Origin: Catenuloplanes atrovinosus
GTDB lineage: Bacteria; Actinomycetota; Actinomycetes; Mycobacteriales; Micromonosporaceae
Length of the DNA stretch: 64,000 nt
Assembly (NCBI RefSeq): GCF_031458235.1
Contig: NZ_JAVDYB010000001.1
Span: forward strand, 1,447,001 to 1,511,000
Direction: 5' to 3'
The translations under genes and the position numbers were made by a program. Shown here one piece after another: positions 54,595 through 63,092 of the stretch. The first letter of the stretch is position 1, and the number at the start of each line of letters is the position of its first letter. Below the pieces are notes generated by a model that ran no database searches, was not told where the DNA came from, and worked only from the letters and a program-made list of their open reading frames with translations.

Positions 54595-55710
54595 ATGCTG
54601 AATACCGTGACATCGGCAGCGACCCCACCGGACGGCACCCCCGGGAAGCTGCGCTACGGCTGGACCACCGGGGCCTGCGCCACCGCGGCCACCACCGCGG
54701 CCTACCAGGCGCTGCTCACCGGCGACTTCCCGGACCCGGTCACCATCACGCTGCCCAAGGGGCAGCGGCCCGCGTTCGCGCTGGCCACGGAGGAGATCAC
54801 GCCGGGGTACGCCCGCGCGGCCGTGGTGAAGGACGCCGGCGACGACCCGGACGTCACGCACGGCGCGCTGGTCCAGGCCACGGTCCGGCGGGCGGCGCCG
54901 GGCAGCGGCGTGACGTTCCGGGCCGGCCCGGGCGTGGGCACGGTCACCAAGCCCGGCCTGCCGCTGGCGGTCGGCGAACCGGCGATCAACCCGGTGCCGC
55001 GCGCCATGATGACCGCGGCGGTGGGCGAGCTGGCGGCGCGGTTCGGCGACCCGGGCGACGTGGAGATCGAGATCTCCGTGGCGAACGGCGCGGAGCTGGC
55101 CCGCAAGACCTGGAACCCGCGGCTCGGCATCCTCGGCGGCCTGTCCATCCTGGGCACGACCGGGATCGTGGTCCCGTACTCGTGCGCGGCCTGGATCGAC
55201 AGCATCCGGCGCGGCGTGGACGTGGCCCGCGCGGCCGGGCGCACCCACGTGGCGGGCTGCACCGGGAGCACGTCCGAGCGGGTCGCGGCGGAGGTGCACG
55301 GCCTGCCCGAGGACGCGCTGCTGGACATGGGTGACTTCGCCGGCGCGGTGCTCAAGTACCTGCGCCGCCATCCGGTGCCGCGGCTGACCATCGCGGGCGG
55401 CGTCGGGAAGCTGTCCAAGCTGGCGGACGGGCACCTCGACCTGCACAGCGGCCGCAGCCAGGTGGATCTGGGCGCGCTCGCGGCGCTGGTCCGCGGCGCG
55501 GGCGGCCCGGCGGACCTGGCGGCCGGGATCGAGACCGCGAACACCGCGCTGGACGCGTTGCAGCAGAGCCGGGCGCGCGACTTCCCGCTAGGCGATCTGA
55601 TCGCGGCCGGGGCGCGGCGCACCGCGGTCGGCGTCCTGCGGGAGGCGCCGGTGCGGGTCGACGTGATCGTCATCGACCGGGCCGGGACCATCGTCGGCCG
55701 GGCCGGCTAG
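54595..55710 (+). CDS. cbiD: Cobalt-precorrin-5B C1-methyltransferase CbiD
   Basis: A 371-residue CbiD: LRYGWTTGACATAATTAAYQ, TLPKGQRPAFALATEEITPG, GGLSILGTTGIVVPYSCAAW and VAGCTGSTSERVAAEVHGLP. In the anaerobic pathway it methylates C-1 of cobalt-precorrin-5B; here it stands where CobF would act in the aerobic pathway. An alternative start is GTG 54607, which a CATGCT box precedes by 7 nt. The final 123 bp run opposite a convergent gene. Confidence 0.92.
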   Translation: MLNTVTSAATPPDGTPGKLRYGWTTGACATAATTAAYQALLTGDFPDPVTITLPKGQRPAFALATEEITPGYARAAVVKDAGDDPDVTHGALVQATVRRAAPGSGVTFRAGPGVGTVTKPGLPLAVGEPAINPVPRAMMTAAVGELAARFGDPGDVEIEISVANGAELARKTWNPRLGILGGLSILGTTGIVVPYSCAAWIDSIRRGVDVARAAGRTHVAGCTGSTSERVAAEVHGLPEDALLDMGDFAGAVLKYLRRHPVPRLTIAGGVGKLSKLADGHLDLHSGRSQVDLGALAALVRGAGGPADLAAGIETANTALDALQQSRARDFPLGDLIAAGARRTAVGVLREAPVRVDVIVIDRAGTIVGRAG

Positions 55711-56106
55711 CACCCGCCAGTCGGCGGCCCGGACCAGCGCGCGGGCCACCCTGCCGTACCGGCCGGGGTTGGTGCTGGAGAAGATCTTGACGGCCGATCC
55801 GCGGTGGTCGGCCCACAGCTCCCACGGGCGGGGGCGGCGCGCGACCAGCAGCGCGGCGGCGAGCAGCACCAGCGTCGCGACCAGCACCGCGGTGCCGATC
55901 GCCGGCCCGGCGGCGAACCAGGACACCGGCGTGGCGAACGCGAGGAACAGCGTGAGCGCGACCAGGCGGGGGAGCGCGCGGGGCAGCGGAGAGCGGGCGG
56001 TGCGCGGCGTCTCCAGCTCGTCCAGCGGCCAGGACCGCCCGCCGGTGGTGATCGTGTCGGCCGTGACGCGCACCCCGTCGCCGGGGTCGTCGAAGAAGAC
56101 GATCAT
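55588..56106 (-). CDS. DUF6232-like membrane protein
   Basis: A protein of up to 172 residues: a short N-terminal beta segment (MIVFFDDPGDGVRVTADTIT; ...GGRSWPLDELET), two adjacent membrane helices (about 50-92; LVALTLFLAFATPVSWFAAG, IGTAVLVATLVLLAAALLVA) and ELWADHRGSAVKIFSSTNPG. This layout matches the DUF6232 family, of unknown function. The last 40 or so residues lie antisense to cbiD and look like shadow sequence, so the stop may have been lost in evolution. Confidence 0.75.
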   Translation of the reverse strand: MIVFFDDPGDGVRVTADTITTGGRSWPLDELETPRTARSPLPRALPRLVALTLFLAFATPVSWFAAGPAIGTAVLVATLVLLAAALLVARRPRPWELWADHRGSAVKIFSSTNPGRYGRVARALVRAADWRVLAGPADDGPGPVDDDHVDPHRRLPQDADRGAPRPGRDQIA

Positions 56107-56202
56107 CGGGATCCCTCAATCCGGTTTCGCGTGACGTTACCGTCTCGACATGAACCGGAAAACGGTTGGCTCGCCGGGCGGAGCGACGCGAATACTCCGC
56201 GC

Positions 56203-57342
56203 ATGGACGTACCCGAGAGCTTCCGCGACGTCCGGGAGCGGTTCGAGGCCGGCGTGGCCGGTGGCGAGGAGGTCGGCGCCTCCTTCTGCGTGATGGTGGA
56301 CGGCGAGGTCGTCGTGGATCTGTGGGGCGGGCACGCGGACCGCGCGCGCACCCGCCCGTGGCAGCGGGACACGATCGTCAACGTCTGGTCCGCGACCAAG
56401 CCCATCGCGGCGCTGATCGCGCTGTTGACCGTGGACGAGACGCGGCCGGTGGCGCACTACTGGCCCGAGTTCGCGGCCAACGGAAAACGCGACATCACGG
56501 TCGCCCAGGTGCTGAGTCACTCGTCCGGCCTGTCCGGCTGGCGGGAGCCGATCACCACCGAGGATCTCTACGACTGGGAGAAGTGCACGTCGCTGCTGGC
56601 CGCGCAGGAGCCGTTCTGGCAGCCCGGCACCGCCTCCGGATACCACGTGATCACCCAGGGGTACCTGGTCGGCGAGGTCGTCCGGCGCGTCACCGGCGAG
56701 ACGATCGGCACGATGCTGCGCGAGCAGACCGCCGCGGACTTCCACATCGGACTGGCGGAGAGCGAGGACGTGCGCGTCGCCGAGCTGGTCCCGCCGGAGA
56801 ACCCGCCGTTCCGCGAGGGGCAGATCAGCGAGATCCAGCTCAACGCCGCGCGCAACCCGCCGCTGCCGCCGGAGACCACGGCCACCCGGGCCTGGCGGGC
56901 GGCGGAGATCCCGGCCGGCAACGGGCACGGCAACGCGCGGTCGATGGCGCGGGTGCTGTCGATCCTGACCGAGCCCGGCCGGGCGTCGCTGGCCGCCCGG
57001 ATCGAGCGGGAACAGATCGCCGGTACGGACCTGGTGCTCGGCATCCCGCTGCGCTGGGGCCTCGGGTTCGCGCTCGGCCGGGACTTCCTGCCCGGCCCGC
57101 GCACACTGTTCTGGGGCGGGTCCGGCGGCGCGTTCGTCGCGGTCGACCTGGACGCCCGCGCGGTCCTCGCGTACGCCATGAACCGGATGGGCGACGGCAT
57201 CGGCGACCTGCGCGGCCTCCTGCTGGCCACCGAGGCTTGGGCGTCACTGCACTCTTCTCGACCCGGCGCACCCGGGCCGTCGAGCGGCGCCAGGCCGTCC
57301 GGCCGACCGGGCCGGGCCGGGAACGGCTCAGTCGAGAAGTGA
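56203..57342 (+). CDS. Beta-lactamase-family hydrolase (esterase type)
   Basis: A 379-residue protein with SxxK in VNVWSATKPIAALIALLTVD, the Tyr motif (GTASGYHVITQGYLVGEVV) and a WGGSGGAFVAVD end instead of KTG. It is the EstB-like carboxylesterase group. Between SATK and HYWPEFAAN the usual helix-loop (GLLDLDAPV type) is shortened to VDETRPVA, about eight residues less than I expect. The C-terminal 35 residues are Gly/Ser/Pro-rich and overlap a convergent esterase gene by 15 bp. Confidence 0.87.
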   Translation: MDVPESFRDVRERFEAGVAGGEEVGASFCVMVDGEVVVDLWGGHADRARTRPWQRDTIVNVWSATKPIAALIALLTVDETRPVAHYWPEFAANGKRDITVAQVLSHSSGLSGWREPITTEDLYDWEKCTSLLAAQEPFWQPGTASGYHVITQGYLVGEVVRRVTGETIGTMLREQTAADFHIGLAESEDVRVAELVPPENPPFREGQISEIQLNAARNPPLPPETTATRAWRAAEIPAGNGHGNARSMARVLSILTEPGRASLAARIEREQIAGTDLVLGIPLRWGLGFALGRDFLPGPRTLFWGGSGGAFVAVDLDARAVLAYAMNRMGDGIGDLRGLLLATEAWASLHSSRPGAPGPSSGARPSGRPGRAGNGSVEK

Positions 57343-58161
57343 CGGGAGCAGCGCCGCGATCTGCGCGATCGCGGCGCGGGCCGCGTCGAAGACCGCGAGC
57401 TTGCGCGGGAAGTTGTGCGGCAGCCCGGCGTAGCGCACCGCGGTGGTCGGCACGCCGGCCGCCAGCAGCGCCTCCGCGTACCGGTCCGCCTCCGGGCCGA
57501 GGATGTCCAGCCCGGCGGAGATCACGATCGCGGGCGGGAGCCCCCGGAGGTCGGCCGCCAGAAGATCCAGATCGGCGTGGGTACGGACCGGCGCGTACAC
57601 GTCCCAGAAGAAGCGCATCTCGTCCCGGTGCAGCCCGTACTCGTCCAGCGGCGGGTAGTCCATGGCCGGCGACACGACCGGGCAGATCAGCACCTGCGCG
57701 GCCAGCGCGCGCCCGGCGTCCCGCTCCCGGCGCGCCGCGGCCGCGGCCAGGTGACCGCCCGCGGAGTCGCCGGCGACCACGATCGGGCGGCCCTCGCCGC
57801 GCACCGTGGCGATCGCCCGGGTCACGTCGTCCAGCGCCGCCGGATAGGGATGCTCGGGCGGCCGGCGGTAGTCGACGGACAGCACGGTGCAGCCGGTCGC
57901 GTCGGACAGCGTGCGGCACAGCCCGTCGTGCGTGTCGAGGTCGCCGAGCGCCCAGCCGCCGCCGTGCGCGTAGACGATCACGCCCGGCCCGCCGTCGCCG
58001 TACCGGCGGCCGCCCGGCACGTCCGTGACCGGCACGGACGGCCCGGGTCCGACCTCGTCGAGCGTGGCGGCGCGCATGCTCTCCCGTACCGCCGGAAGGT
58101 TGTCGATGGTCAGCGGTGAACGGCGCTGAAGCCGCAGCGCGGCGGCGGTCTGTGGATGCAC
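57328..58161 (-). CDS. HSL-type alpha/beta hydrolase (esterase)
   Basis: A 277-residue esterase of the hormone-sensitive-lipase family: the oxyanion motif VIVYAHGGGWALGDLDTH, the nucleophile elbow VAGDSAGGHLAAAA, and the C-terminal AGLPHNF with the catalytic His. No signal peptide. The GTG start at 58161 lies within 25 bp of the divergent PIG-L gene start. Likely substrates are short-chain acyl esters. Confidence 0.9.
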   Translation of the reverse strand: MHPQTAAALRLQRRSPLTIDNLPAVRESMRAATLDEVGPGPSVPVTDVPGGRRYGDGGPGVIVYAHGGGWALGDLDTHDGLCRTLSDATGCTVLSVDYRRPPEHPYPAALDDVTRAIATVRGEGRPIVVAGDSAGGHLAAAAARRERDAGRALAAQVLICPVVSPAMDYPPLDEYGLHRDEMRFFWDVYAPVRTHADLDLLAADLRGLPPAIVISAGLDILGPEADRYAEALLAAGVPTTAVRYAGLPHNFPRKLAVFDAARAAIAQIAALLPSLLD

Positions 58162-58185
58162 GACCGAAAGACTATGCTCGATCCC

Positions 58186-58905
58186 ATGGCTGAGCTGCCC
58201 GAACTGCCCGAGGACTGGGATCGCTGCCTGGCCGTGGTCGCGCACCCGGACGACATCGAGTACGGTGCCGCCGCCGCGATCGCGCGCTGGACCGCCCAGG
58301 GCAAGACCGTCACCTACCTGCTCGCCACCCGCGGGGAGGCCGGCATCGACTCGGTCCCGCCCGCGGAGGCCGGCCCGATGCGCGAGGAGGAGCAGCGCGC
58401 CGCGGCCCGCGAGGTCGGCGTGGACGAGGTCCTCTTCCTGGACCACCCCGACGGCGTGGTGGAGTACGGTCCGGCGCTGCGCCGCGACATCGTCCGGGTG
58501 ATCCGCCGGCTGCGCCCCGAGGTGATCGTGACCGGCCCGTTCGCGCTGCGGATGACCGGCGGCCTGGTCAACCAGGCCGACCACCGCGCGGTCGGGCTGG
58601 CCGCGCTGGACGCCGCCACCGACGCCGGTAACCGCTGGATCTTCCCGGAGGCGGGCGAGCCGTGGGACGGCGTGCGCTACGTCTGCGTCAGCGGCTCCGC
58701 CGACGAGACGCACGGCGTCGACGTGAGCGGCGAGCCGCTGGAGCGCGGGATCGCCGCGCTGGAGGCGCACGCGGCGTACCTGGAGGGTCTCGCGGACATG
58801 CCACCGGCCCGGCCGATCCTGACCCAGTGGCTGGGCCAGGCCGGCGCCGCGATCGGCGCGGAGGCCGCGGTCCTGTTCGAGGTGTTCGATCGCAAGCCCC
58901 GGTAA
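58186..58905 (+). CDS. PIG-L family deacetylase
   Basis: A 239-residue LmbE/PIG-L-like zinc amidohydrolase. It has the AHPDD motif in LAVVAHPDDIEYGAAAAIAR and a second-site HRAVGLAALDAA (His). Relatives deacetylate N-acetylglucosamine conjugates such as the mycothiol precursors (MshB, Mca). Length and the FLDHPDGVVEY segment suggest a short-subfamily member rather than MshB itself. TATGCT (58173-58178) lies 7 nt before ATG 58186, supporting that start; ATG 58156 and 58174 are in frame. Confidence 0.87.
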   Translation: MAELPELPEDWDRCLAVVAHPDDIEYGAAAAIARWTAQGKTVTYLLATRGEAGIDSVPPAEAGPMREEEQRAAAREVGVDEVLFLDHPDGVVEYGPALRRDIVRVIRRLRPEVIVTGPFALRMTGGLVNQADHRAVGLAALDAATDAGNRWIFPEAGEPWDGVRYVCVSGSADETHGVDVSGEPLERGIAALEAHAAYLEGLADMPPARPILTQWLGQAGAAIGAEAAVLFEVFDRKPR

Positions 58906-58914
58906 AATCCACCG

Positions 58915-59295
58915 ATGGCGCACTTCTTCGAGACCCTGGTCGACCGGAAGATCCGTGAGGCGCTGGAGCGCGGCGAGTTCGAGAACCTGCGCGGCGCCGG
59001 GAAGCCGCTGCCCGGGCACGGCGACGAATACGACGAGGACTGGTACGTCAAGGAGCTGGTCGACCGCGAGCAGGTCGGCGGCGCGGTGCTGCCCGGCACG
59101 CTGGCGCTGCGCAAGGAACTGGAGGACCTGCCGGAGACGCTCGCCCGGGTGCGCACCGAGGCCGAGGTGCGGCGCATCGTGGCGGAGCTGAACGAGCGGA
59201 TCGCCGACAACCACCGCGGCCTGCTGTCCGGGCCACCCACGATCATCAAGCGGTTGGACGCCGAGCGGATCGTGCGCGAATGGCGCGGCGCGTAG
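58915..59295 (+). CDS. DUF1992 (DnaJ-C28-like) protein
   Basis: A 126-residue protein with the DUF1992 pattern: ETLVDRKIREALERGEFENL, GAGKPLPGHGDEYDEDWYVK and a helical second half. This domain is found alone in bacteria and fused in DNAJC28; no activity is established. TAAAAT (58903-58908), which includes the stop codon of the previous gene, is 6 nt before the ATG, so it is probably leaderless. Confidence 0.9.
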   Translation: MAHFFETLVDRKIREALERGEFENLRGAGKPLPGHGDEYDEDWYVKELVDREQVGGAVLPGTLALRKELEDLPETLARVRTEAEVRRIVAELNERIADNHRGLLSGPPTIIKRLDAERIVREWRGA

Positions 59296-59391
59296 GGTAG
59301 GCTGTTCCGTCGGGCATCAGCGACGTGTGGGCACGCCAAAGCTAATCTAAGGCGTGCTGCCCGTTGCATAGTAGACAAACAGGGGGCGGTT

Positions 59392-61695
59392 TTGTCAAGC
59401 ACCGTGGCGCAGAAATCCTCGACCGGTGAGGAACAGGCCTACCTCGACGGGCTGTACCGGCGGCTCGACGGCATGCGCGCCGAGGCCTCCGCGCGCCTCG
59501 CGGAGAGGCTCAAGGAGTCCGGCGGCACGCTCCAGGAGCGGTCCCAGCGGGACAGCTCCGTCTCCATGTACACCGACCAGGTCGCGGTCCTCGGCGCGGT
59601 GGAGGAGGGCCTCTGCTTCGGCCGGCTCGACTTCGAGGACGAGGCCGAGCGGCGCTACATCGGCCGGATCGGCATCTTCGACGACGAGGGCGACTACGAG
59701 CCGCTGCTGGTCGACTGGCGCGCCCCGGCGGCCCGGCCGTTCTACCTGGCCACCGCCGCCGCCCCGCTCGGCGTGGTGCGCCGCCGGCACATCCGCACCA
59801 CCGGCCGCACCGTGGTCGCGCTCGACGACGAGGTGCTCGACCTGGAGGACGCGGGCGACGGCGCACACGACCTGACCGGCGAGGCCACGCTGCTGGCCGC
59901 GCTGGACGCCCGCCGCACCGGGCGGATGAAGGACATCGTCGAGACCATCCAGGCCGAGCAGGACCGGATCATCCGCGCCGACCTGTCCGGCACGCTGGTC
60001 GTGCAGGGCGGCCCCGGCACCGGCAAGACCGCGGTCGCGCTGCACCGCGCGGCCTACCTGCTCTACACGTACCGGCAGCAGCTCTCCAAGCAGGCCGTGC
60101 TCATCCTCGGGCCGAACCCGACGTTCCTCAGCTACATCGGCCAGGTGCTCCCGTCGCTGGCCGAGACCGGCGTGCTGCTGCGCACGCTCGGCGGCATGTT
60201 CCCCGGCGTGCTCGCCCGCCGCCCGGAGTCCCCGGAGATCGCGGAGATCAAGGGCCGCGCCGTGATGGCCGACGTGATCGCCGCCGCCGTCGCGGACCGC
60301 CAGCGCGTGCCGGACGAGCCGGTCGAGATCATGATCGACGGCGAGACCCGGCTGCTGCTGCAACCGGCCGTGATCCGCTCCGCCCGCGACCGCGTCCGCC
60401 GCACCGGCAAGCTGCACAATCTGGCCCGCCCCGACTTCGACACCGAGATCATCCACTCACTGTCGCTGCAGTACGCGGAGAAGGTCGGCACCGACCCGTA
60501 CGCGGACGACCCGCTCGGCGGCGAGGACGCGCCCGGTGACCCGATCATCTTCGACGAGGCCGACCTCGCCCAGATCCGCCGCGAGCTGCGCCGCGAGCCC
60601 GAGGTGCTGGCCGTGCTCGACTGGCTCTGGCCGCGCCTCACGCCGCAGCAGATCGTCGCCGGCCTCTACGCCTCGCTGTCCCGGATGACCGCCGCCGCGT
60701 CCGGCCTGCTCACGCTGGACGAGCAGGAGGCGCTGCTCCGCGAGCCCGAGGGCGGCTTCAGCCCCGCGGACGTACCGCTGCTCGACGAGGCCGCGGAACT
60801 GCTCGGCGAGGAGGAGAACACCCGCCGCGAGCGCATCGCCACCCTCGAGCGGCTGTTCCAGCTGGAGTACGCGCAGGGCGCGCTGGACATCGCGCTCGGC
60901 TCCCGCTCCGTCGACCTCGAGGACGAGGACGACCCCGAGCTGCTGACCGCCACCGACCTGCTCGACGCCGGCCGGATGGCCGAACGCCAGCAGTTCGACG
61001 CCGCGCTCACCGCGGCCCAGCGCGCCGCCGCGGACCGCACCTGGGCCTTCGGCCACGTCATCGTGGACGAGGCACAGGAACTCAGCCCGATGGCCTGGCG
61101 CCTGCTGATGCGCCGCTGCCCCAGCCGCTCCATGACCATCGTCGGCGACGTCGCCCAGACCGGCGACCTCGGCGGCACCTCCTCCTGGGACGCCGCGCTC
61201 TCCCCGTACCTGGAGCGCCGCTACCGCCTCGCCGAACTCACCGTCAGCTACCGCACCCCCGGCGAGATCATGGACCTCGCCGCCGCCGTCCTCGCCCGCG
61301 TCAACCCCACGCTCGCCGTCCCCCGCGCCGTGCGCCACACCGGCGCACCCCCCTGGCGCGAACTCGGTGACCTGTCCACCCTGGTCAAGGCGGTCGCCCG
61401 CTGGAACGGCGCCGGCCGCCTCGGCATCATCGTCCCGTCATCCCTCCTCGACGAGGCCGCCGCCGCCCTCCCGGACACGGCCTCCGGCGACCGCGCCGAC
61501 CTCACCACGCCGGTCGTCCTGCTCACCGTCCGTCAATCCAAGGGCCTCGAATTCGACGACGTCATCGTCTACGACCCCGACCGCATCGTCGCCGAGTCCC
61601 CACGCGGCGACGGCGACCTCTACGTCGCGCTGACGCGCGCCACCCAGACCCTGGGCCTGATCTCCCCGGAGCCGATCACGTCCCTGCCGTCGTAG
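59392..61695 (+). CDS. helD: HelD-like RNA polymerase-recycling ATPase
   Basis: A 767-residue UvrD/Rep-type ATPase of the class found in actinobacteria: an N-terminal coiled coil (EEQAYLDGLYRRLDGMRAEA), Walker A in VVQGGPGTGKTAVALHRAAY, Walker B in VIVDEAQELSPMAWRL, LTVSYRTPGEIM and the final motif VRQSKGLEFDDVIVYDPDRI, then DLYVALTRATQTL. HelD removes stalled RNA polymerase from DNA and, in some actinobacteria, protects it from rifamycins. TTG 59392 follows an AGGGGGCGG site. I did not see the rifamycin-associated element upstream. Confidence 0.9.
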   Translation: MSSTVAQKSSTGEEQAYLDGLYRRLDGMRAEASARLAERLKESGGTLQERSQRDSSVSMYTDQVAVLGAVEEGLCFGRLDFEDEAERRYIGRIGIFDDEGDYEPLLVDWRAPAARPFYLATAAAPLGVVRRRHIRTTGRTVVALDDEVLDLEDAGDGAHDLTGEATLLAALDARRTGRMKDIVETIQAEQDRIIRADLSGTLVVQGGPGTGKTAVALHRAAYLLYTYRQQLSKQAVLILGPNPTFLSYIGQVLPSLAETGVLLRTLGGMFPGVLARRPESPEIAEIKGRAVMADVIAAAVADRQRVPDEPVEIMIDGETRLLLQPAVIRSARDRVRRTGKLHNLARPDFDTEIIHSLSLQYAEKVGTDPYADDPLGGEDAPGDPIIFDEADLAQIRRELRREPEVLAVLDWLWPRLTPQQIVAGLYASLSRMTAAASGLLTLDEQEALLREPEGGFSPADVPLLDEAAELLGEEENTRRERIATLERLFQLEYAQGALDIALGSRSVDLEDEDDPELLTATDLLDAGRMAERQQFDAALTAAQRAAADRTWAFGHVIVDEAQELSPMAWRLLMRRCPSRSMTIVGDVAQTGDLGGTSSWDAALSPYLERRYRLAELTVSYRTPGEIMDLAAAVLARVNPTLAVPRAVRHTGAPPWRELGDLSTLVKAVARWNGAGRLGIIVPSSLLDEAAAALPDTASGDRADLTTPVVLLTVRQSKGLEFDDVIVYDPDRIVAESPRGDGDLYVALTRATQTLGLISPEPITSLPS

Positions 61696-61709
61696 ATCTC
61701 TTTCACTGA

Positions 61710-61757
61710 CCCGCTTCCGGCGTGGCCGGGGCCCGCATGCTCCCGCGGCCCCCGGTC
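61710..61757. repeat. Dispersed intergenic repeat, copy 2
   Basis: Matches 20917-20963 (CCCGCTTCCGGCGTGG start, CATGCTCCCGCGG core, CCGGTC end), about 15 bp after the helD stop. A related GTGGCCGGGGCCCG string also occurs in the hairpin after terC (25857-25870). Confidence 0.5.
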
Positions 61758-61790
61758 CCGCACCCCCTGCCCGCCGCTGCCGCTGCCGCC

Positions 61791-61850
61791 GCCGCCTGCC
61801 GCCGCCTGCCGCCGCCTGCCGCCGCCTGCCGCCGCCTGCCGCCGCCTGCC
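61791..61850. repeat. 10-bp tandem repeats after helD
   Basis: Six perfect copies of GCCGCCTGCC (61791-61850), flanked by degenerate copies to about 61890. It is low-complexity, non-coding sequence. Between 61696 and 62615 no convincing gene is present; the region holds this array, two 72-bp elements and a hairpin. Confidence 0.85.
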
Positions 61851-62003
61851 GCTGCCGCCGCCTGCCGGTGCCGCCGCCTGCCGCTGCCGGTTGCCCGCCG
61901 CCGCCCGTCCCCACCCCGCCCGCCTCCGGCGGCGCACCCACCTCGCCCGCACCCACCGGCGGCGCCCCGACCCGCCCCAGCCCGCCTCGGCCGCGCCCAC
62001 CCC

Positions 62004-62220
62004 GCGCGTCGATCTAGGCCGGATTCGCGTGATTGGTGATCGACGCGCGGGAATCCGCCCTAGATCGGCGCGGGGGTTGGTGACGCGGGGCGCCATCGGT
62101 GGAGCGTCGGTGCGTGCGGTGTCCGCCGGTGTGGCGTGCGCCGACCGTGCGCGTCGATCTAGGCGGGATTCGCGTGATCGGTGATCGACGCGCGGGAATC
62201 CGCCCTAGATCGGCGCGGGG
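62004..62220. repeat. Two 72-bp hairpin-forming repeats
   Basis: Copies at 62004-62075 and 62149-62220 differ at 2 of 72 positions and have the same orientation, 145 bp apart. Each can form two mutually exclusive hairpins: an 11-bp perfect one (positions 1-11 with 35-45) and a 17-bp one with one or two mismatches (7-23 with 48-64). The build is that of a REP/BIME-type or small non-autonomous element. Confidence 0.85.
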
Positions 62221-62289
62221 TAGCAGATGGTCGGGCGCTTCGCGTCCGAAAACGTCATATTGAGGGTGGGGCCGGTCGTCCAGTGTGAC

Positions 62290-62340
62290 TGTGAGGCTCA
62301 GGCACCTTATACGCGCGGAATAAGGTGCCTGAGCCTCACA
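62290..62340. terminator. Perfect 21-bp hairpin
   Basis: Arms 62290-62310 (TGTGAGGCTCAGGCACCTTAT) and 62320-62340 are exact reverse complements with a 9-nt loop ACGCGCGGA. It has no U-tract in either direction. It is much longer than a normal terminator and is less GC-rich than its surroundings, which hints at an inserted element. Confidence 0.6.
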
Positions 62341-62408
62341 AAGTGAGCGATCGGGCGGAGCGGGCGAGATCGCTCGTGATCCGTGGACCGGCCGGCCCGG
62401 CTCCCGGC

Positions 62409-62585
62409 ATGACCGCGAAGGACTCCGCCGCCAAGGCCGGTGCCGCCGAGCCCGGTGATGCTGAGCCCGGTGATGCTGAGCCCGATGCCGTCGAAATCGC
62501 TGACGCCGAGTCCGCAGGCCGGGCTACGACCGGCCGCCGGCCGAGGTCGCGCCCCGCCGCGGCGGGAGGGCGGCGGCGACGCTGA
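62409..62585 (+). CDS. Doubtful small open frame
   Basis: A 58-residue frame (MTAKDSAAKAGAAEPGDAEP, then AGRATTGRRPRSRPAAAGGR) made largely of 15-bp repeats of GAGCCCGGTGATGCT type and an Arg-rich end. There is no ribosome-binding site, and third-position GC is lower than in neighbouring genes. More likely repeat-derived sequence than a gene; listed for completeness. Confidence 0.15.
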   Translation: MTAKDSAAKAGAAEPGDAEPGDAEPDAVEIADAESAGRATTGRRPRSRPAAAGGRRRR

Positions 62586-62615
62586 TGGGGTCGTCGCCGC
62601 CCGCGCGGACCCGGA

Positions 62616-63092
62616 TCACCAGGTGTGCCAGCGGAACCAGGAGCGGGCCGCGCGCGTGTTCAGCAGCAGCAGGTAGAGCGCCGGCCCCACCAGACCCGCT
62701 GCCTGTGCCGGGTCGTTCGTGGTGGCGACCGCGACCACGACGCTTCCCACGGCGACCAGGTTCAGCATGATCATCAGAACCCGCGCCCACTGGCGCCCCC
62801 GCTGAAGCTTGCGGCCGATGAAGACCGAGATGAGCGCGGACGCGGCCAGTACGCCGGCCACGGTGTAGGCGATCGGGGTCAGGCGGGCCGGGTCCGCGAA
62901 CTGGCTGTCGCCGGCGAACGGGTCCGCGGGCATGGTGAGCAGCACGGCGGCCGCCGCGAGCTGCAGCGCGGCGCCGAGGTAGTGCAGGATCGCCAGCGTG
63001 TGCACGCTCGGCGGTGCGGACCGTCGCACCGGCTGCCGCAGGGGCGCGGCCGGGTACGCCGCGTAGTGGGGGTGGGCGTATCCGTACGACAT
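62616..63092 (-). CDS. Four-helix membrane protein
   Basis: A 158-residue protein: a Tyr/Pro-rich N-terminus (MSYGYAHPHYAAYPAAPLRQ), then four hydrophobic helices (LAILHYLGAALQLAAAAVLL; TPIAYTVAGVLAASALISVF; VLMIMLNLVAVGSVVVAVAT; AAGLVGPALYLLLLNTRAA). No family is recognised. GAGGAGGAG is 6 nt before the ATG. It is downstream of cobM on the same strand (79-bp gap) but has no visible link to B12. Confidence 0.75.
   Translation of the reverse strand: MSYGYAHPHYAAYPAAPLRQPVRRSAPPSVHTLAILHYLGAALQLAAAAVLLTMPADPFAGDSQFADPARLTPIAYTVAGVLAASALISVFIGRKLQRGRQWARVLMIMLNLVAVGSVVVAVATTNDPAQAAGLVGPALYLLLLNTRAARSWFRWHTW

Noticed and set aside
59296-59391. Rifamycin-associated element upstream of helD.
   Set aside because: I found no inverted repeat resembling the known element in this 96-bp gap.
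62409-62585. Small protein gene with EPGDAEPGDAEP repeats.
   Set aside because: No ribosome site, lower third-position GC, repeat-derived sequence; kept only as a very low-confidence entry.
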